From positions 372,001-436,000 of the forward strand of contig JAWKIL010000001.1 of the NCBI GenBank assembly GCA_041394285.1: 64,000 bases of DNA, read 5' to 3'. The notes beneath the pieces are model-generated. The model was not told where the DNA came from, did not search any database, and saw only the letters and a list, made by a program, of their open reading frames with translations. This DNA comes from CADEDH01 sp041394285. GTDB taxonomy: Bacteria; Actinomycetota; Acidimicrobiia; Acidimicrobiales; SZUA-35. The position numbers and the translations under genes are program-made. Position 1 is the first letter of the stretch, and every line of letters starts with the position of its first letter. Of the stretch, positions 14,937 to 23,956 are shown in pieces.

Positions 14937-16927
14937 GCAACACCAAGGCCTCGGTGCGGGCGGAGCAGCGGCGGGCGATCTTTCGGCGGACGACAACACC
15001 CATCGATCCGCGCAACCGCCTCATCGCCCTCCTGGTGGCCTTCGTGGTGATCGGAGCCGGCTTCGTGGCCCTTCTGGTGGACCTCCAGACCGTTCGCCCC
15101 GAGCGTTACCGCGTCTGGGGTGAGGACCAGCGTCGCGGCTACCGGGAGATCGCCGGCTACCGCGGCGCCATCACCGACCGCAACGGGTTCGTGCTGGCGG
15201 CGTCGACCCCCAGCCACCAGATCGTGGCCAACCCGTCACAGGTGAAGGACCCGGCCGCCACCGCCGCCATCCTGGCCCCGGTCCTGGGCATCGACTCCGC
15301 CGTGCTCACCACCAAGCTCACCCCCGACAAGCCGGGAGCCTCCTACAGCCTCCTGGCCCGCCACGTCGACGACGCCGCCGTGACCCAGATCCAGGACATC
15401 CGGTCGAACAAGAAGTGGTCCTCGTCGATGGTGGGCATCTTCGTGCGGCCGGAGGAGAGCCGCGTCTATCCGGCCGGCGACCTGGCCAACGCCCTGGTGG
15501 GCGGCGTGGACCCCGACGAACAGGGCACGTACGGGGTTGAGAAGATCTACAACGACGTCATGAAGGGCAGCCCGGGCAAGGAGCGGTTCGAGAGGGGCCA
15601 GTTCGGCAGCATCTCGGTGGGGGCCCACGAGGTGGACCCGGCCACGGCCGGCAACGACGTGGTGCTCACTATCGACCATCGCATCCAGTACATGGCGGAG
15701 CAGACCCTCATCGAGCAGTGCGAGCGGACCGAGGCCGAGGGTGCCACCGCCGTGCTGGCCGATCCCCGCTCCGGCGAGCTGCTGGCCATGGCCTCGGTGG
15801 CCCGCAACGACGACGGCGCCTGTGTCACCACCGACTACAACGCGGCGCTGATCGACGTCTTCGAGCCCGGCTCGGTGATCAAGCCCCTGGTGATGGCGGC
15901 GGCGGCCGACCGCACGGGCCTCACCGCCGACAGCCAGATCGAGGTGCCGAGCCGGGTCACGGTGGGGGGCAAGACGTTCGTGGACCACCCGCCCCATCCG
16001 GGGGCCATGTTCCCGGTGAGGGAGATCATCGCCGAGTCCATGAACGTGGGGGCCATCGAGATCGCGCAGCTGCTGGACGCCCAGTCGATCTTCGACTACC
16101 TGACCGCCTTCGGCCTGGGCCAGGACACCGCCCTCGAGTTCCCGGGCGAGTCGGGCGGGAGCCTGCGCCAGCCCGAGGACTGGTACGGCGCCGACTTCGG
16201 GGCCATCCCGATCGGACAGGGCATGTCGGTGACGGCGGCCCAGCTGCTGTCGGCCTACAACGTGCTGGCCAACCGGGGCACCTACGTGGCCCCCAGCCTC
16301 ATCCGGTCGCTGGGGGGAGCGGAGGGCTCCCTCGGATCGGGCGTGAGCGACGAGCCCCGTCGGGTGGTGTCGGAGGCGGCGGCGGCCGAGGCCACCACGG
16401 CCCTCGCCGCCGTGGTGGAGAGCGGCACCGGCAGCCAGGCTGCCATCCCCGGATACACCGTTGCCGGCAAGACCGGCACGGCGTGGAAGGCGTTCAAGGA
16501 CGAGGCCACGGGCAAGCTGACCTTCGGGTCGGACGGGAACCGGCGGTACGTGTCGAGCTTCGTCGGATTCCTGCCGGCCGAGCGGCCCGAGCTGTCGATG
16601 GTGGTGGTGGTCGATCAGCCCCGTACCGACTACATGGCGTCGGCCGTCGCTGCCCCCATCTTCTCCGAGATCGGGGCCTACGCTGCCCGGATCCTGCCCG
16701 TCACCCCCAACCATGTCGATGCCGGCGATGTCGCCGGCGGCCGGGTCCGGGGCACCCCGGCCCCGTTGGCCGCGCCCACCGTCGACCCGCTCAGCCCGAC
16801 CGCCGGTCCCGCCACCCCCAGTGAGCTGGGGGCCGTGGAGCTACCGGCCGACGAGGTGCCGGCGACCGACCCGGCGACCGGTGCCCCGATCGCAGCCGAT
16901 GCAGCCGACGGGGGGCGCCAGCGGTGA
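14933..16927 (+). CDS. ftsI: Division-specific class B penicillin-binding protein FtsI (PBP3)
   Basis: FtsI is the transpeptidase that cross-links septal peptidoglycan. The 664-residue product has a short cytoplasmic tail, a transmembrane helix at about 29-50, a dimerisation domain and a transpeptidase domain with all three active-site motifs: SVIK (Ser314 nucleophile, Lys317), SMN (369-371) and KTGT (from 513). No PASTA domain is present; the last 70 residues are proline/alanine-rich and probably disordered, which is longer than usual. ATG 14933 overlaps the ftsL stop (ATGA), and the ftsI stop overlaps the murE GTG (GTGA), so translation is coupled along the operon. Confidence 0.95.
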   Translation: MSNTKASVRAEQRRAIFRRTTTPIDPRNRLIALLVAFVVIGAGFVALLVDLQTVRPERYRVWGEDQRRGYREIAGYRGAITDRNGFVLAASTPSHQIVANPSQVKDPAATAAILAPVLGIDSAVLTTKLTPDKPGASYSLLARHVDDAAVTQIQDIRSNKKWSSSMVGIFVRPEESRVYPAGDLANALVGGVDPDEQGTYGVEKIYNDVMKGSPGKERFERGQFGSISVGAHEVDPATAGNDVVLTIDHRIQYMAEQTLIEQCERTEAEGATAVLADPRSGELLAMASVARNDDGACVTTDYNAALIDVFEPGSVIKPLVMAAAADRTGLTADSQIEVPSRVTVGGKTFVDHPPHPGAMFPVREIIAESMNVGAIEIAQLLDAQSIFDYLTAFGLGQDTALEFPGESGGSLRQPEDWYGADFGAIPIGQGMSVTAAQLLSAYNVLANRGTYVAPSLIRSLGGAEGSLGSGVSDEPRRVVSEAAAAEATTALAAVVESGTGSQAAIPGYTVAGKTGTAWKAFKDEATGKLTFGSDGNRRYVSSFVGFLPAERPELSMVVVVDQPRTDYMASAVAAPIFSEIGAYAARILPVTPNHVDAGDVAGGRVRGTPAPLAAPTVDPLSPTAGPATPSELGAVELPADEVPATDPATGAPIAADAADGGRQR

Positions 16928-18351
16928 CGGCCACGCTGGTGGACGTGGCGGGGGCCGCCGGCGTCGCTCATGGTGTCGGTTTCGACCACGAGGCGTGGTC
17001 GGGTGTGACGGTCGACGCCATCACTCATGACTCGCGGGCGGTGGCTCCCGGGACCCTGTTCTGCTGCGTGCCCGGCGCCCGGGCCGACGGCCACGATTTC
17101 GCCCTCCAGGCGGCGGCGGCGGGGGCGGTGGCCCTGCTGGTGGAACGACGCCTGGCCGTCGACCTGCCCCAGCTGTTGGTGGGCGACGTCCGGCGGGCCA
17201 TGGGCCCGGCCGCCAGCGCCGTGTACGGTCACCCCTCACGCCAGCTCACCGTGATCGGCGTGACCGGCACCAACGGCAAGAGCTCCACGGTCTCCCTCCT
17301 CGCCGCCATCTGGGAGAAGGCTGGTCAGCGAGCCGAGGTCTATGGCACGCTCACCGGGGCGCGAACGACACCCGAGGCCCCGGACCTGCAACGCCAGCTC
17401 CGGGAGTCGCGGGACAGAGGAGTCAGCGTGGTTGCGATGGAAGTGTCCTCGCATGCGCTGGAGCTGGGCCGCGTGGGCGGCACCCGGTTCGCAGCGGCGG
17501 TGTTCACCAACCTGGGGCGGGATCATCTCGACTTCCACGGCGACGTGGAGTCGTACTACCGGGCCAAGGCGAGGCTGTTCGACGCCGCCTACACCGACAC
17601 GGCGGTGGTGAACCTCGATGACGCCCACGGGCGCCGGCTGGCCGGCGAGCTGGCGGGGGCGGGGATCACCACGCACGGCTACGCCCTGGCCGACGCCGAG
17701 GGCCTTCAGGCCGACGGCCCACGCTGGCGCTTCGCCTGGCGGGGTCATCCGGTCACCCTCCAGCTGGCCGGCCGCCACAACGTGTCCAACGCTCTGGCCG
17801 CCGCCACCACGGCGGCCGCCCTGGGGCTCGATGCCGCGCCGGTGGTGGCGGCCCTCGAGGAGGCCCGGCCGGTGCGGGGCCGCTTCGAGCTGGTGGACGG
17901 CGGCCAGCCGTTCCACGTGGCCGTCGACTACGCCCACACCCCCGACGCCCTGGAGGCCGTGATCACGGCCGGCCGCGAGGTCACGGCGGGCCGGGTGATC
18001 GTGCTGTTCGGCTGCGGAGGCGACCGTGACCACGACAAGCGGCCCGAGATGGGGGCGGTGGTGGACCGGCTGGCCGACGTCGCCGTGGTGACCTCCGACA
18101 ACCCTCGCAGCGAGGACCCCGACGCCATCATCGCCGCCGTGGTGTCGGGCATGGGGCCCGACCCCGAGCGGGTCCGGGTGGAGCCCGACCGCCGTCGGGC
18201 CGTCGCCCTGGCCCTGTCGCTCGCCGCCCCCGGCGATCTCGTGCTGCTGGCGGGCAAGGGCCACGAGACGACCCAGGTGATCGGCGATCGGGTGCTGCCC
18301 TTCGACGACCGGGCCGTCGCCCTCGAGCTGTTGAGGGAGGCCCGGGCGTGA
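16924..18351 (+). CDS. murE: UDP-MurNAc-tripeptide synthetase MurE (meso-DAP adding)
   Basis: MurE adds the third residue to the peptidoglycan stem peptide in the cytoplasm. The ATP-binding loop GTNGKSS is at residues 115-121 (GKS replaces the commoner GKT). The central motif AMEVSSHALELGRV and the DNPR motif at 392-395 follow; DNPR is the established marker for meso-diaminopimelate rather than lysine as substrate. At 475 residues it is of normal length. The gene begins with a GTG overlapping the ftsI stop and overlaps the mraY GTG by four bases. The usual next gene, murF, is not here. Confidence 0.95.
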   Translation: MTATLVDVAGAAGVAHGVGFDHEAWSGVTVDAITHDSRAVAPGTLFCCVPGARADGHDFALQAAAAGAVALLVERRLAVDLPQLLVGDVRRAMGPAASAVYGHPSRQLTVIGVTGTNGKSSTVSLLAAIWEKAGQRAEVYGTLTGARTTPEAPDLQRQLRESRDRGVSVVAMEVSSHALELGRVGGTRFAAAVFTNLGRDHLDFHGDVESYYRAKARLFDAAYTDTAVVNLDDAHGRRLAGELAGAGITTHGYALADAEGLQADGPRWRFAWRGHPVTLQLAGRHNVSNALAAATTAAALGLDAAPVVAALEEARPVRGRFELVDGGQPFHVAVDYAHTPDALEAVITAGREVTAGRVIVLFGCGGDRDHDKRPEMGAVVDRLADVAVVTSDNPRSEDPDAIIAAVVSGMGPDPERVRVEPDRRRAVALALSLAAPGDLVLLAGKGHETTQVIGDRVLPFDDRAVALELLREARA

Positions 18352-19427
18352 TCCGACTGTTGATCGCCGGCGCCATCTCCTTCGCCTTGTCGGCCGTGCT
18401 GACCCGGGTCCTGATCGACCTGCTCACCCGCTCCCGCATCGGCCAGCCCATCCGGGAGGACGGTCCCCAGGGCCATCTCATCAAGGCCGGGACCCCCACC
18501 ATGGGCGGCCTGGCCATCGTGGCCGGGGCGCTGGGCGGCTATGGCCTTTCCGACCTGATGAGCGAGATCAGACCCTCGTTCTTCGGCGCGTCGACCATCA
18601 CCCGGTCGGGTCTGCTGGTGATGGCCGCCATCGGGGCCGCCGGGCTGGTGGGCTTCCTCGACGACTGGATCAAGGTCACCCGGGCCCGGAACCTGGGCCT
18701 CAACGCCAAGCTGAAGACGGCGGGCCTGCTCACCGTGGCCGTGCTGTTCGCCGTGCTGACGGTCAACCTCACCCGGGTCCACACCCAGCTCTCGTTCCTG
18801 CGCCACGATGTGCCGGGCTGGCATCTGGGGTCGGTCGGCTGGGTGCTCTGGGCCGTGATCCTGGTCTACGCCACGTCCAACGCCGTCAACCTCACCGACG
18901 GGCTCGATGGCCTCGCCGCCGGGTCCGGCATCTTCTCCTTCGCCGCCTACACGCTCATGGGTTTCTGGATGTTCCGTCAGTCAACCGGGGTCGACGCCGT
19001 CGACATCTACGGGGTACCCCACGCCCTCGACCTGGCGGTGGTGGCGGTGGCCATGCTGGCCGGCTGCGCCGGTTTCCTGTGGTTCAACGCCGCCCCGGCC
19101 GACATCTTCATGGGCGACACCGGCTCGCTCGCCATCGGCACCGGCCTGGCCGCTCTGGCCCTGGTGACCAACACCCACCTGCTGCTGCCCGTCATCGGCG
19201 CCATCTACGTGATCGAGACGTCGTCGGTGATGCTCCAGGTCGTCTTCTTCAAGCTGACCAAGGGCCGGCGCCTGTTCCGCATGGCCCCCATCCACCACCA
19301 CTTCGAGCTCCTCGGCTGGCGGGAGACGAAGGTGATCATCCGGTTCTGGATGATCGCCGGCGGCCTCACGATGATCGCCCTCGGCCTGTTCTACGCCGAC
19401 TGGGTCGCCAACTCGGGGGCGCGATGA
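18348..19427 (+). CDS. mraY: Phospho-MurNAc-pentapeptide translocase MraY
   Basis: MraY transfers phospho-MurNAc-pentapeptide to undecaprenyl phosphate, making lipid I at the inner face of the membrane. The 359-residue polytopic protein shows FLDDWIKV (Asp near 105), the catalytic NLTDGLDGLAAG, MGDTGSLAIG and the diagnostic APIHHHFELLGW near the C terminus. It starts at GTG 18348 overlapping the murE stop, and its own stop overlaps the ftsW ATG (ATGA). In most actinobacteria murD would lie between mraY and ftsW; the direct overlap shows it has been lost or moved rather than missed. Confidence 0.96.
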   Translation: MIRLLIAGAISFALSAVLTRVLIDLLTRSRIGQPIREDGPQGHLIKAGTPTMGGLAIVAGALGGYGLSDLMSEIRPSFFGASTITRSGLLVMAAIGAAGLVGFLDDWIKVTRARNLGLNAKLKTAGLLTVAVLFAVLTVNLTRVHTQLSFLRHDVPGWHLGSVGWVLWAVILVYATSNAVNLTDGLDGLAAGSGIFSFAAYTLMGFWMFRQSTGVDAVDIYGVPHALDLAVVAVAMLAGCAGFLWFNAAPADIFMGDTGSLAIGTGLAALALVTNTHLLLPVIGAIYVIETSSVMLQVVFFKLTKGRRLFRMAPIHHHFELLGWRETKVIIRFWMIAGGLTMIALGLFYADWVANSGAR

Positions 19428-21313
19428 CGGCGACCCGGGGACGACGGGGCGGCACCGCCCGCCGGCCGGCCTCGGGAGCGGCGCGCCTGCTGTCGCTGTG
19501 GTCCGACACGGCCCTGGAGGAGGTGGAAGGGGCTGAGTCCCGACGGACCAGCCCAGGCTCGCGGTCTGCCGCCCGGCGCCCTTCGGGCGGCCGTTCCACG
19601 GGCACCGGCTCCACCGGAGCCCGCTCGGCTGGAGCCCGCTCGCCTGGGACCCGCGCCGGCAACAGAACGGCCAGCGGGCGGCAGTCGGCCGGTGCCGGCG
19701 TGTCCCGCCGCACCGGGTCGTCCGGCTCCCGGCGGACCGTGCCGGCCGCCGGCCGCCCCCGGAGCCGCACGTCGGTGGCGCCCGATCGCCGAGACGGCGC
19801 CCGGCGGAACGACGACTGGTACGAGGACGACCACCGGGCGGTCCCTCCGGCCCACCGTGACGGCGGTCCCGGCGACGACATCTGGATCGACGACGAACCG
19901 GACCGACGGTCCAGCCCCCGGTCCCGGGGTACCGGTGCCGGGACCAGCGCCCGTTCCCGGTCCGCCGGTCCCTCTCCCCGGCGATCCTCGGCCACGGGCC
20001 GTCCCGGTGCCCCCCGCAACCGGTCCACCGGTGCGGCGGGGCGAACCTCGGCCCGCCGCTCGGGAAGCGGCGTCCGCAGCGGCTCGGCGTCCGTTGCCGG
20101 TGGGTCCCGCCGCCGGGTGACAGCCGAGACGACGGCCGGGTTCCGGCCCCGGCGCCGGCCCGAACCAGGACGGGGTGGGGGCCGCGCCTCCCGCCGGAGC
20201 CATCCCCCGGTCACCGAGGTGGGGGAGCGGATGGCCGCTTACCTCACCGCCACCTTCCTCGGCCTCACGCTGTTCGGGCTGGTGATGGTGCTGTCGGCGT
20301 CGTCGGTCTCCAGCCTCCATCAGCTGGCCAACTCGCCCTTCTTCCAGTTCAAGCGGCAGGCCATGTGGGCCGGGGTGGGGGCCGTGGCCTTCATCGTGGC
20401 CAGCCGGATCGACTACCGCCGGGTGCGGTTCCTGGCCGGCCCCGCGATGCTGGTGACCCTGGCCCTGCTGGTGGCCGTGCTCGTTCCCGGGCTGGGGATC
20501 GCCGAGAACGGATCCCGGCGCTGGCTCGGTGTGGGGCCCATGGTGATCCAGCCGTCCGAGCTGGCCAAGCTGACCCTGATCGTGTTCGTGGCCGACCTGC
20601 TGGCCCGAAGGGAACGGCGGATGGACCGCCCCGAGCTCACGGTGCGCCCGGTGATGCTCATCCTCGTCATCCTGTCGGGACTGATCGTGGTGCAGCCCAA
20701 GCTGGGGACCCCGATCATCATGTCGTCGGTCGTGATCCTCATGCTGTTCGTGTCGGGCGCCCGGATGCGGAGCCTGCTGAGCTGGGTGACCGTGGCCGGG
20801 GTGGCGGCGACGATCCTGGCCTACTCCGCCCCCTACCGCCGCCAGCGCCTGCTGGCCTTCATGGACCCGTGGCAGGACCCGCTGGGCATCGGCATGCAGG
20901 CGGTCCAGAGCCAGGTCGGCATCGCCTCGGGCGGCCTCTACGGCGTGGGCCTGGGAGCCAGCCGGGCCAAGTGGGGGTTCCTGCCCTTCGCCTACACCGA
21001 CTTCATCTTCGCCATCGTGGCCGAGGAGGTCGGGCTCATCGGGGCCAGCGCCCTCATCGGGGGCTTCCTGCTCATCGCCTGGCTCGGCCTGCGCACGGCC
21101 CTGGGCGCCCCCGACCGGTTCGGCACGCTCCTGGCCGCCGGCATCACCTGCTGGCTGCTGGTGCAGGCGTTCCTGAACATCGGCATGGTTCTCGGGGTGC
21201 TGCCCATCACGGGCGAGGCTCTGCCGTTCATCTCGGCCGGCGGTTCCAGCCTGGTGGTCACGCTCACGGCGGCGGGCCTGCTCACCAGCGTGGCCCGCCG
21301 GATCCGGACCTAG
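19424..21313 (+). CDS. ftsW: Septal peptidoglycan polymerase FtsW with long disordered N-terminal extension
   Basis: FtsW is the SEDS glycosyltransferase that polymerises lipid II with FtsI. The 629-residue protein is far longer than the usual 370-530. Residues 1 to about 262 are Arg/Ser/Gly/Thr-rich and cytoplasmic, with two acidic aromatic patches: NDDWYEDD (129-136) and DDIWIDDEPD (151-160). The membrane part starts around 270 and holds ASSVSSL, the NGSRRWLGVGP stretch, IQPSELAKL, FLPFAYTDFIFAI (the putative catalytic Asp) and LPFISAGGSSL at the end. ATG 19424 is the only start that uses the overlap with mraY; an internal start would discard the extension, which stays open and basic throughout. 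Role as FtsW rather than RodA is inferred from position. Confidence 0.92.
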   Translation: MTATRGRRGGTARRPASGAARLLSLWSDTALEEVEGAESRRTSPGSRSAARRPSGGRSTGTGSTGARSAGARSPGTRAGNRTASGRQSAGAGVSRRTGSSGSRRTVPAAGRPRSRTSVAPDRRDGARRNDDWYEDDHRAVPPAHRDGGPGDDIWIDDEPDRRSSPRSRGTGAGTSARSRSAGPSPRRSSATGRPGAPRNRSTGAAGRTSARRSGSGVRSGSASVAGGSRRRVTAETTAGFRPRRRPEPGRGGGRASRRSHPPVTEVGERMAAYLTATFLGLTLFGLVMVLSASSVSSLHQLANSPFFQFKRQAMWAGVGAVAFIVASRIDYRRVRFLAGPAMLVTLALLVAVLVPGLGIAENGSRRWLGVGPMVIQPSELAKLTLIVFVADLLARRERRMDRPELTVRPVMLILVILSGLIVVQPKLGTPIIMSSVVILMLFVSGARMRSLLSWVTVAGVAATILAYSAPYRRQRLLAFMDPWQDPLGIGMQAVQSQVGIASGGLYGVGLGASRAKWGFLPFAYTDFIFAIVAEEVGLIGASALIGGFLLIAWLGLRTALGAPDRFGTLLAAGITCWLLVQAFLNIGMVLGVLPITGEALPFISAGGSSLVVTLTAAGLLTSVARRIRT

Positions 21314-21321
21314 GAGGCGCG

Positions 21322-22548
21322 GTGGCGGACCCAGTGATCCCGAGTGCGGGGCCGAGCCCCCAGGCGGCCGGCCGGCACCGACCCCGGGTGGTGATCACCG
21401 GCGGCGGCACGGCCGGGCACACAAACCCCGGCATCGCGGTGGCCCAGACGCTGGTGGCTCTCGGCCTGCCGGCCGACGACGTCCACTTCGTGGGAGGCCG
21501 GCGGGGCAACGAGGGCATCTTGGTTCGCCACGCCGGTTTCACCATCGACGAGCTGGCCGGCCGGGGCATCCAGCGCCGGCTCACCCCGGCCAACCTCGGG
21601 GCGGCGCTGTCGCTGGTCCGAGGGCTGGGCCAGGGGTTCGGTCTGGTCCTGCGGCGCCGCCCCCGGGTGGTGCTCTGCCTCGGGGGGTACGCCGCCTTCG
21701 CCGTCTCCCTGGCCGCTGTCGTGCTGCGGGTGCCGCTGGTGGTCACCGAGCAGAACGCCCGGGCCAGCGCCGTCAACCGCCTGATCGGCCGCTTCGCCAA
21801 GGTCTGCGCCCTGCCCTTCCCCGACACCGACCTGCCCCGGGGGGTCGTCACCGGCAACCCCAGCCTGCCGGCCGTGGTGGCCGCTGTCACCGGGGCCGAC
21901 GTGGCCTCGGCCCGGGCCGCCCTCGATCTCCCGGCCGACCGGGTGGTGGTGGCCGTGTGGTCGGGCTCGCTCGGCGCCACCCGGGTCAACACCGCGGTGC
22001 GGGAGCTGGCCGAGCGCTGGGCCGACCGCTCCGACGTCGCCATCCGCCATGTGGTGGGCCGGCGGGACTGGGAGCGGTTCCGCACGCCGCCCGAGGCGGT
22101 CACCGCCGGTGCCCTCGTCTACCAGCTGGTGGAGTACGAGGACCGGATGCCACTCGTGCTGGTGGCCTCCGACCTGGCGGTGTGCCGTTCGGGGGCGTCC
22201 ACCGTGGCCGAGATCTCGATCGCCGGCCTGCCGGCCGTGCTCGTACCCCTGCCCCATGCGCCCAACGACCATCAGCGGGCCAACACCGCCGAGCTGGTGG
22301 CGGCCCGGGGGGCGGTGGTGGTGGAAGACGGCGAGCTGACGGCCGAGCGCCTGGCCGCCGAGCTGGAACCCCTGCTCGCCGACGGCGACCGTCGCCAGGC
22401 CATGGCCCGGGCGGCGGCCGCCGTGGCCCGCCCCGATGCGGCCGAGGCCGTGGCCCGACTCGTGCTGGATGCCGGCGGCATCGAGGTCCACCCCGACACG
22501 ACTCCCGGCGGCGACGACGCCGCGGACAGCAAAGGACGGTCCCAATGA
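21322..22548 (+). CDS. murG: Lipid II synthase MurG
   Basis: MurG, a GT28 membrane-associated glycosyltransferase, adds GlcNAc to lipid I. The 408-residue product shows the glycine-rich GGGTAGHTNPGIAVA motif near residue 25, CLGGYAAF, VTEQNARASAVNR, and in the C-terminal domain SGASTVAEISIAGLPAVLVPLPHA. The start is GTG 21322 with AGGAGG four bases upstream, the strongest ribosome-binding site in the early cluster; this junction has an 8-base gap instead of an overlap. The stop overlaps the murC ATG. A C-terminal tail of about 25 Asp/Gly-rich residues exceeds the usual length. Confidence 0.95.
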   Translation: MADPVIPSAGPSPQAAGRHRPRVVITGGGTAGHTNPGIAVAQTLVALGLPADDVHFVGGRRGNEGILVRHAGFTIDELAGRGIQRRLTPANLGAALSLVRGLGQGFGLVLRRRPRVVLCLGGYAAFAVSLAAVVLRVPLVVTEQNARASAVNRLIGRFAKVCALPFPDTDLPRGVVTGNPSLPAVVAAVTGADVASARAALDLPADRVVVAVWSGSLGATRVNTAVRELAERWADRSDVAIRHVVGRRDWERFRTPPEAVTAGALVYQLVEYEDRMPLVLVASDLAVCRSGASTVAEISIAGLPAVLVPLPHAPNDHQRANTAELVAARGAVVVEDGELTAERLAAELEPLLADGDRRQAMARAAAAVARPDAAEAVARLVLDAGGIEVHPDTTPGGDDAADSKGRSQ

Positions 22549-23954
22549 CCGAGGCGGCCGGCGGCACCACCCGCTACGAGCTCGATCTGACCCGGCCCCG
22601 CCGGGTCCACATCATCGGGATCGGCGGGGCCGGGATGAGCGCCATCGCAGAGATCCTGCTCGGTACCGGCCACACCGTGACCGGCTCCGACCTGGGCCGC
22701 TCGGCCGCCGCCCAGCGGTTGGCCGAGGCCGGGGCCACCGTTCACACCGGCCACCGGGCCGACAATGTGGGCGACGTGGATGTCGTCACCCACTCCACCG
22801 CGGTGCCGGCCGACAATCCCGAGATGGTGGAGGCGGCCCGCCGGGGCCTGCCGTGCCTGCGTCGGGCCGACACGCTGCGGGCCATCACCCGGGCCTGGAA
22901 GACGGTGGCCGTGGCCGGCACGCACGGCAAGACCACCACCTCGGCCATGCTCACCACCGCCCTGCGGGGCTGCGGGCTCGATCCGGCGTTCATCGTGGGC
23001 GGCGACCTGCGGGACCTCGGGCGGGGCGCGGCCGTCGGCACCGGCGAGCTGCTGGTGGTGGAGGCCGACGAGAGCGACGGCACGTTCGTGGAGCTCGACT
23101 CCCACGCCGTGATCGTGACGAACGTGGAGCCCGACCACCTGGAGCACTACGGCGGTTTCGAGGCGCTGGAGCGGGCGTTCAACCAGTTCGTGGAGCAGGC
23201 CCAGGGTCCCCGGGTGGTGTGCCTCGACGACCCCGGGGCGGCCCTGCTGGCGTCGCGGGTGGCGTGCACCACCTACGGCGTGGCCGACGGCGCCACCTGG
23301 CGCATCACCGACCCCGTACCCACGCCCCGGGGCATCACGGCCACCGTGACCGGCCCCGGTGGGATCGCCGTCACCCTGCGCCTGAGCCAGCCCGGGATGC
23401 ACAACCTCCGCAACGCCACGGCCGCCCTGGCCATGGCCGTCGCCCTGGGGGCCGACCCCGAACGGGCGGCCGACGCGCTGGCCGGGTTCGGCGGCGTGGG
23501 CCGCCGCTTCGAGGAGCGGGGGTCGGCTGCCGGGGTGCGGCTGGTCGACGACTACGCCCACCTCCCCACCGAGGTCGAGGCGGCCCTGTCCGCCGCCCGG
23601 ACCCTGGAGCCGGGCCGGCTCGTCGCCGTGTTCCAGCCCCACCGGTACAGCCGGACCGAGCAGCTGTGGTCCACCTTCGGCCACGCCTTCACGCAGGCCG
23701 ACGTGCTCTATGTCACCGGCATCTACCCCTCGGGGGAGAAGCCCCGCCCCGGGATCGTGGGATCGCTGGTGGCCGACGTGGTGCGGGCCACCCACCCCGA
23801 GGCCGACGTGCGCTACACCGAGACGCTCGACGAGGTCGTGGCGGCCCTGTCGGCCGAGCTGCGCCCCGGAGACCTCTGCATCACCCTGGGTGCCGGCGAC
23901 CTGACCGCCGTGCCCGACCGCGTGCTGGCCGAGCTGGAGCAGCGGGGGGCCTGA
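22545..23954 (+). CDS. murC: UDP-N-acetylmuramate-L-alanine ligase MurC
   Basis: MurC starts the stem peptide by ligating L-Ala to UDP-MurNAc. The 469-residue protein begins with the Rossmann motif HIIGIGGAGMSAIAEIL, then the ATP loop AGTHGKTTTSAM near residue 126, VVEADESDGTF, NVEPDHLEHY and the C-terminal DDYAHLPTEVEAAL and FQPHRYSRT, all in family order. ATG 22545 overlaps the murG stop. It is followed after two bases by murB, as in many actinobacteria and mycobacteria-like clusters. Confidence 0.96.
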   Translation: MTEAAGGTTRYELDLTRPRRVHIIGIGGAGMSAIAEILLGTGHTVTGSDLGRSAAAQRLAEAGATVHTGHRADNVGDVDVVTHSTAVPADNPEMVEAARRGLPCLRRADTLRAITRAWKTVAVAGTHGKTTTSAMLTTALRGCGLDPAFIVGGDLRDLGRGAAVGTGELLVVEADESDGTFVELDSHAVIVTNVEPDHLEHYGGFEALERAFNQFVEQAQGPRVVCLDDPGAALLASRVACTTYGVADGATWRITDPVPTPRGITATVTGPGGIAVTLRLSQPGMHNLRNATAALAMAVALGADPERAADALAGFGGVGRRFEERGSAAGVRLVDDYAHLPTEVEAALSAARTLEPGRLVAVFQPHRYSRTEQLWSTFGHAFTQADVLYVTGIYPSGEKPRPGIVGSLVADVVRATHPEADVRYTETLDEVVAALSAELRPGDLCITLGAGDLTAVPDRVLAELEQRGA

Positions 23955-23956
23955 CG

